A stretch of DNA of 64,000 bases, from contig NC_085138.1 of NCBI RefSeq assembly GCF_035046485.1, forward strand, positions 274,021,694-274,085,693, given 5' to 3'. The notes below the pieces were generated by a model. It searched no databases and had not been told where the DNA came from. It saw only the letters and a list, made by a program, of their open reading frames with translations. Made by a program: the position numbers and the translations under genes. Of the stretch, positions 58,399-64,000 are shown piece by piece. Position 1 is the first letter of the stretch. Each line of letters starts with the position of its first letter. Source of the stretch: Aedes albopictus. Lineage: Eukaryota > Arthropoda > Insecta > Diptera > Culicidae.

Positions 58399-58462
58399 AA
58401 CAGAGCAAAAGAAGCAATATTGTAGGGCGACAAAATTTGTCTGCAGGGGGTCAAAGACGGTG

Positions 58463-58624
58463 TTAAAGTATCCCTCTTGGACCACCGTACTTGACCGTCT
58501 ACTATTCCAAATTGCTCTTAGCTTGCTGGAAAACTATGCTGGGTATGCTAGGGTATTCATACACATATTTTCTTAATACTAGACGGAACCTATCGAATAA
58601 CATCAGAACCAAGGACACCAGATT
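58463..58624. repeat. 140-bp module remnant, right arm (inner)
   Basis: Inverse module words (TTGCTCTTAGCTTGCTGGAAAA near 58512) run up to the mariner-like element. The arm continues at 59505-59665. Confidence 0.6.
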
Positions 58625-59502
58625 CAGGGGATGGCCAAAATGTTTGGGATAGGCAACTTTTTTTCTCCCACAAAAAAAAATCAACATGCTGTAACTTTTC
58701 ATAGAGTTCATCAAAAAATCTCAAACTTTGACTGTTTGTCAACTTATTATATGTGCATCATTGGTCCAAATTTGGGCTCGATTGATTAATTTTTCGCGAA
58801 GTTAGAACCGTTCGGGTAAAACACTATTTTTTAGACAATTCATTTTTGAACTGTCATACCTCGGAAACCAGTGAACCGAATTGAATGAATTTTTTAACGT
58901 TAATCAACAATATATTGATACTTAATACGACGGATTGAAATTTTTACCATACAGAGGAAAATAAGTCAAATTTACAATACCACGCAAAAATTACTAAATG
59001 TGTTCTTTCTTCAATCTTAATAGGCTCTTATATATCTGATTAGAGATAACTTGAGAACAGAAGTGGAAAATCTTTAGATATCAACACTAAAATTCATTGA
59101 CATTGATGTAAAAAAAATCACATTTTTTCGAGAAAAATCCAAAAAGTGTCAATCCATGATAACTTTTTTCAACATGTTAAAAGTACCTATATTTCAATAG
59201 TTTGTGAAGCACATACATATTGTTAGTGTACGTTCCAAATTTCATTCAATTCGGTTCACTGGTTTCCGAGATATGACAGTTCAAAAATGAGTTGTCTAAA
59301 AACATTGTTTTACCCGAATGGTTCTAACTTTGCGAAACATTAATCAATCGAGCCCAAATTTTTACCAATGATGCACATATAATAAGTTGACAAACAGTCA
59401 AAATTTGAGATTTTTTGATGCACTCTACGAAAAGTTATAGCATGTTGAATTTTTTGTGGGAGAAAAAAAGTTGTCTATCCCAAACATTTTGGCCATCCCC
59501 TG
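58625..59502. mobile_element. Mariner/Tc1-like MITE with long TIRs
   Basis: The ends are CAGGGGATGGCCAAAATG and its inverse, with inverted arms of about 300 bp. TA follows the right end (59503-59504); the left flank reads TT where TA is expected. It is 878 bp and non-coding. Confidence 0.8.
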
Positions 59503-59504
59503 TA

Positions 59505-59665
59505 CGTCTTACTTCCTCTTAACTTTCGGAACAATTTGCTGGACGTTTTCCGATTTTTGAGATAAAATTGTTTGAATGTTTTGATTGTTGGTGTCACCTA
59601 GCGTCGCCATTGCCGGATAGATCTTAACCTGCCGAACAATTTTACAGAAAACGCCATGCTTTTAG
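59505..59665. repeat. 140-bp module, right arm (middle), RTE target
   Basis: This is an inverted module with GTCACCTAGCGTCGCC and CCGAACAATTTTACAG. Its end GCCATGCTTTTAG (59653-59665) was duplicated by the RTE insertion and recurs at 63062-63074. Confidence 0.75.
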
Positions 59666-62600
59666 GGCTGGTAAAGGCTGGGTATGCTGCGCAATTCAGA
59701 TCCCATTGTGATCCACTAGCCTCTGCCCAGCAACTCCTATCCCTACCTCCACGCGCTACCGGCCGGAAACTATGAGCAACCTTAGGGAAGATCGGGTAAC
59801 CAACCCCGGTGGGAACTTTGGTCGTAGGCTGACAGGGAAGGGGGGGTTTGCTTCGGCAAACCTGAGCGTCTGTTCTCCAGGAGGAGCGGCTCACAACAGC
59901 GTCTGATCCCAATGTTAGGGGCGGCTGATCTACGTCCGAGTGCCAGGGAAGGACTCTAAGCTCAACTGTGCACTATGGTCCTCCGGAAAGTAGGGGGTTG
60001 GTGTCAGGCCCTACGAGCCAGCCGTAAAAACCCATTGTAACGGAAAATCAGCAACAGAATAATACGAACCGAGACCAACGGCAACGACCCCAGCGAACAA
60101 AAAGGACTTGCGATTGGAAACTCGGTACGTGGAACTGCCGATCTCTCAACTTCATTGGGAGCACCCGCATACTCGCCGATCTACTGAAGGACCGCGGGTT
60201 CGGCATCGTAGCGCTGCAGGAGGTGTGTTGGACAGGATCCATGGTGCGAACGTTTAGAGGTAATCATACCATCTACCAGAGCTGCGGCAACACACGCGAG
60301 CTGGGAACAGCTTTCATCGTGATGGGTGATATGCAGAGGCGCGTGATCGGTTGGTGGCCGATCGACGAAAGAATGTGCAGGTTGAGGATCAAGGGCCGAT
60401 TCTTCAACTTCAGCATAATAAACGTGCACAGCCCACACTCCGGAAGTACTGATGATGACAAGGACGCATTTTACGCGCAGCTCGAACGCGAATACGACCG
60501 CTGCCCAAGCCACGACGTCAAGATCATCATAGGAGATTTGAACGCTCAGGTAGGCCAGGAGGAGGAATTCAGACCGACGATTGGTAAGTTTAGCGCCCAC
60601 CAGCAAACGAACGAAAACGGCCTACGACTCATTGATTTCGCCGCCTCCAAAAATATGGCCATACGTAGCACCTTTTTCCAACACAGCCTCCCTTATCGTT
60701 ACACCTGGAGATCACCACAGCAGACGGAATCTCAAATCGACCACGTTCTGATTGACGGACGGCACTTCTCCGACATTATCGACGTCAGGACCTATCGTGG
60801 CGCCAATATCGACTCCGACCACTATCTGGTGATGGTCAAACTGCGCCCAAAACTCTCCGTCATCAACAATGTACGGTACCGGCGACCGCCACGGTACAAC
60901 CTAGAGCGACTGAAGCAACCGGATGTCGCCTCAGCATACGCGCAGAATCTCGAAGCCGCGTTGCCAGACGAGGGCGAGCTCGATGAGGCCCCTCTAGAGG
61001 ACTGCTGGAGTACAGTGAAAGCAGCCATCAACGACGCAGCCGAGAGCACCATCGGGTACGTGGAACGGAATCGACGAAACGAATGGTTCGACGAAGAGGG
61101 CAGAACGGTTTTGGAGGAGAAGAACGCAGCGAGGGCGGTAATGCTGCAGCAAGGGACTCGACAGAACGTGGAACGTTACAAACAGAAGCGGAAACAGCAG
61201 ACCCGCCTCTTTCGGGAGAAAAAGCGCCGCCTGGAAGAAGCGGAGTGTGAAGAAATGGAACTGCTGTGCCGTTCCCAAGAAACACGGAAGTTCTATCAGA
61301 AACTCAACGCATCCCGCAACGGCTTCGTGCCGCGAGCCGAAATATGCAGGGATAAAGACGGAGGCCTCTTGACGGACGGACGTGAGGTGATCGAAAGGTG
61401 GAAGCAGCACTTCGATCAGCACCTGAACGGCGTGGAGAACGTAGGCACGGGAGCCCACGGCAACGGAAGGAACGACGACGCCAGTGCAGCGGAGGACGGA
61501 AATGAACCAACTCCCACGCTGAGGGAAGTTAAGGATGCCATTCACCAGCTCAAAACCAACAAAGCAGCTGGTAAGGATGGTATCGCAGCTGAACTCATCA
61601 AGATGGGCCCAGAAAAGTTGGCCACCTGTTTGCATCGGCTGATAGTCAGAATCTGGGAAACCGAACAGCTACCGGAGGAGTGGAAGGAAGGGGTAATCTG
61701 CCCCATTCACAAGAAAGGCGACCATTTGGAATGTGAGAACTTCAGGGCGATCACTATTTTGAATGCTGCCTACAAAGTGTTATCCCAGATCATCTTCCGT
61801 CGTCTGTCACCTAAAACAAATGAGTTCGTGGGAAGTTATTAAGCCGGTTTCATCGACGGCCGGTCGACAACGGACCAGATCTTTACCGTACGGCAAATCC
61901 TCCAGAAATGCCGTGAATACCAGGTCCCAACGCATCACCTGTTCATCGACTTCAAAGCGGCATACGATAGTATCGACCGCGCAGAGCTATGGAGAATCAT
62001 GGACGAAAACGGCTTTCCTGGGAAGCTGACTAGACTGATTAAAGCAACGATGGACGGTGTGCAAAACTGCGTAAGGGTTTCGGGTGAACTATCCAGTTCA
62101 TTCGTAACTCGCCGGGGACTGCGACAAGGTGACGGACTCTCATGTCTACTCTTCAACATCGCGCTGGAAGGTGTGATGCGACGAGCCGGGCTCAACAGCC
62201 GGGGAACGATTTTCACAAAATCCGGTCAATTTGTGTGCTTTGCGGACGACATGGACATTATCGCTAGAACATTTGGAACGGTGGCAGAACTGTACACCCG
62301 CCTGAAACGCGAAGGAGCAAAGGTCGGACTGGTGGTAAATGCCTCAAAAACAAAGTACATGCTGGTAGGCGGAACCGAACACGACCGGATCCGTGTGGGT
62401 AGTAATGTTACGATAGACGGGGATACTTTCGAGGTGGTGGAGGAATTCGTCTACCTCGGATCCTTACTGACGGCTGACAACAACGTGAGCCGAGAAATTC
62501 GGAGGCGCATCATCAGCGGAAGTCGGGCCTACTACGGGCTCCAGAAGAAACTGCGGTCGAAAAAGATTCACCCACGCACCAAATGCACCATGTACAAAAC

Positions 62601-63061
62601 GTTAATAAGACCGGTAATCCTCTACGGGCACGAGACATGGACCATGCTCGAGGAGGACCTACAAGCACTCGGAGTTTTCGAGCGACGCGTGCTAAGAACG
62701 ATCTTCGGCGGTGTGCAGGAGAACGGTGTGTGGCGGAGAAGGATGAACCACGAGCTCGCTGCACTTTACGGCGAACCCAGCATCCAGAAGGTGGCCAAAG
62801 CCGGAAGGATACGGTGGGCAGGGCATGTTGCAAGAATGCCGGACAACAACCCTGCAAAGCTGGTGTTTGCAACGGATCCGGTTGGCACAAGAAGGCGTGG
62901 AGCGCAGAGAGCACGATGGGCGGACCAGGTGGAGCGTGACTTGGCGAGCATTGGGCGTGACCGAGGATGGAGAGCGGCAGCCACAAACCGAGTATTGTGG
63001 CGTACTATTGTTGATTATGTCTTGTCTTAATGATGTGGAACAAATAAATGTATGTATGTAT
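59666..63061 (+). mobile_element. Full-length RTE retrotransposon (copy C), 13-bp duplication
   Basis: This 3396-bp element begins GGCTGGTAAAGG and ends in an ATGT-type short tandem tail. It is flanked by GCCATGCTTTTAG at 59653-59665 and 63062-63074. It has about 360 bp of 5' UTR, one pol frame and a very short 3' UTR. An intact duplication and a nearly open frame indicate a young insertion. Copy D is an older relative. Confidence 0.93.
60028..63030 (+). pseudogene. RTE endonuclease-reverse transcriptase with one premature stop (copy C)
   Basis: The frame opens after a TAA at 60025 and runs about 1000 codons. Endonuclease blocks are LGTWN (32-36), ALQE (62-65, catalytic Glu), GDLNAQVG (169-176) and SDHYLV (263-268). 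RT blocks are FRAITILNAAYK, FIDFKAAYD (639-647), LRQGDGLSCLLFN and FADDMDII (738-745), with the C-terminal RWAGHVARM block and a TAA at 63028-63030. The only visible lesion is a TAA at 61840-61842 (codon 605), where relatives have Gln (KYQAGF in copy B). No Met is seen near the N-terminus, so initiation may use an upstream or non-AUG start, or the N-terminal Met may be lost. Confidence 0.9.
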
Positions 63062-63074
63062 GCCATGCTTTTAG

Positions 63075-63425
63075 CTTATTACTGTAACGAAATACACGTG
63101 TTTGAATATTATACACAAGGCGCCACCTAGCGAATAAATCTCGAATCAAAGACTCAACTATCAGACAGTTTTTAGCTTGCTAAAGAACTTTGTTGAAGAC
63201 GACATCATGCTATCTTATCAGAATTCTGAGATATAGAAGTTTGGAGATTTTTTACCCTGGCGGCACCTAGCGGATGATTCTCGAACCAAAGACACCATTG
63301 CCAGATAGTTCTTAGCCTGCTGAACAACTTTGCTGAAAACGACATGCTTGTACCTCATTAGGGTATCGAGATATACGTGTTTGAATTTTTCAGACACAAT
63401 GTGCCACCTAGCGGATAAATTTGGA
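63075..63425. repeat. 140-bp module array, right arm (outer)
   Basis: Inverted modules with GGCGCCACCTAGCG near 63120, GGCGGCACCTAGCGG near 63260 and GTGCCACCTAGCGG near 63402 are spaced about 140 bp apart. They are the inverse counterpart of 54975-55265. Confidence 0.82.
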
Positions 63426-63427
63426 GT

Positions 63428-63610
63428 GGCTTCGTGGTCGTGCGGCTAGTGTCACCAAGCATTTAGTCGCATCGTGCTAGGAGCGCGGGTTCGATTCCCG
63501 CCGCAGCTGTCAGGAAAAGTTTTCGGCTGTGCCTCTGGGCGTTGCATGCTAGTCCGTTGTCTAGTGTCGTGCTTCCTTCAAAGAGCGAATAGCTCACTGG
63601 AAGTACTAAA
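63428..63610 (+). mobile_element. tRNA-derived SINE (second type)
   Basis: A-box-like GTGGTCGTGCGGCTAGTG is followed by the B box GGTTCGATTCC at 63488-63498, then a body with GAGCGAATAGCTCACTGG. It differs from the Feilai-like type in body and lacks the AAG tail. The 3' edge runs into the minus-strand RTE end near 63610, so the junction is approximate. Confidence 0.62.
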
Positions 63611-63627
63611 CGTACTTACCTTACCGG

Positions 63628-64000
63628 TCAGGCTAAGGCCGGGGTGGCCTCTGCTGTATATAGTAGCCGCCTCCATTCCACTCGGTCCATGGTTGCTTGT
63701 CTCCAGTTCCGCACTCTGCGTAGGGTCCGCAGATCGTCCTCCACTTGGTCGATCCACCTAGCTCGCTGCGCTCCACGTCTTCTTGTACCGGTCGGATGAC
63801 TCTCGAGAACCATTTTAGTCGGGTTGCTATCCGACATCCTGATGACGTGACCCGCCCACCGTAGCCTCCCGATTTTCGCGGTATGGACGATGGTTGGTTC
63901 TCTCAGCAGCTGATGCAGCTCGTGGTTCATTCGCCTTCTCCAAGTCCCGTCTTCCATCTGCACTCCGCCGTAGATGGTACGCAACACCTTCCGTTCGAAA
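63628..64000 (-). pseudogene. RTE pol C-terminus, cut by window edge (copy E)
   Basis: On the minus strand it reads from VFERKVLRTIYGG at the edge through RLRWAGHVIRM to ATPALA and TGA at 63628-63630. It differs from copy A at only a few residues, so both belong to one RTE family. The open frame is intact within the visible part; the rest lies outside the window. The 3' tail TGACCGGTAAGGTAAGTACG follows. Confidence 0.88.

Larger units (their letters stand above)
55275..58462. mobile_element. TIR-bounded satellite element
   Basis: The ends read CATCGTCTTTGACCCCCTG at 55275 and an inverse finishing GACGGTG at 58462. Inverted similarity continues through AATATTG and up to the satellite (TTCTTCCGGGAATGTC). 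The inside is GGAATTCC satellite, pyrimidine-rich to about 56350, then purine-rich, then repeated by a 1.19-kb tandem duplication. Flanking triplets CTA and TTA could be a mutated 3-bp duplication, which I do not regard as proven. It lies inside 140-bp modules. Confidence 0.7.

Noticed and set aside
55241..58454. Many long open frames on both strands (for example 55620-56366 and 55960-56658)
   Set aside because: They are translations of the degenerate GGAATTCC satellite: low-complexity Ser/Phe/Gly/Pro/Glu strings open in several frames at once.
1..64000. Looked for non-retroviral virus-derived segments, which are common in Aedes
   Set aside because: No stretch resembled viral polymerase, nucleoprotein or glycoprotein blocks; the retroelement motifs are all RTE or BEL/Pao.

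Overview
The window looks like repeat-packed intergenic or intronic DNA of a culicine mosquito, most likely Aedes. The evidence is AT-rich DNA full of short TIR elements, several RTE-clade non-LTR retrotransposons, a tRNA-derived SINE with a triplet tail like the Aedes Feilai family, and GGAATTCC-type and 152-bp satellites. I found no intact host protein-coding gene, and no CRISPR array, rRNA or prokaryotic feature. Almost every long open frame is either a retrotransposon pol frame or a by-product of tandem repeats.

Layout. 1-1786: 3' half of an RTE pol split by a long-TIR MITE. 1.8-7.4 kb: mostly single-copy-looking DNA with a TA-target MITE, hairpins, a TTAA-target MITE, a SINE and a tRNA-like gene. 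7.4-9.95 kb: GGAATTCC satellite. 10.5-11.3 kb: second TA-target MITE. 11.8-15.2 kb: nearly full-length RTE on the minus strand, broken by a SINE. 15.6-19.4 kb: satellite-bearing element with subterminal inverted repeats and a 3' hairpin (Helentron/HINE-like architecture), carrying two hAT-type MITEs. 20.1-24.5 kb: five related units, each ending in a histone-type 3' stem-loop, four with TATA-type promoters. 25.0-35.2 kb: satellite interrupted by a five-layer nest (TIR element > HINE-like copies; TIR element > hAT-type foldback > LTR/TRIM element carrying a 110-bp minisatellite). 35.5-37 kb: two more TIR elements. 37-39.4 kb: quieter DNA. 40.2-45.6 kb: an RTE copy shattered by five insertions. 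45.6-50.4 kb: quieter DNA with a tRNA-derived repeat and a BEL/Pao integrase remnant. 50.4-53 kb: satellite. 53.1-54.5 kb: single-copy-looking DNA. 54.6-63.4 kb: inverted arrays of a 140-bp module enclosing a TIR-bounded satellite element (with a 1.19-kb tandem duplication), a mariner-like MITE and a full-length RTE with perfect 13-bp target duplications. 63.4-64 kb: a tRNA-derived SINE and a minus-strand RTE end of the same family as the first feature.

How the parts relate. RTE pol proteins (endonuclease plus reverse transcriptase) are the likely enzymatic source of the LINE copies. The SINEs depend on a LINE partner, and all TIR elements here are non-coding and need transposases supplied elsewhere. 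Target duplications let many insertions be ordered in time. The points most worth following are the hairpin-ended satellite carriers, the histone-end repeat cluster, the satellite enclosed in TIRs, and the group of TA-target MITEs whose interiors repeat their own terminal motif.
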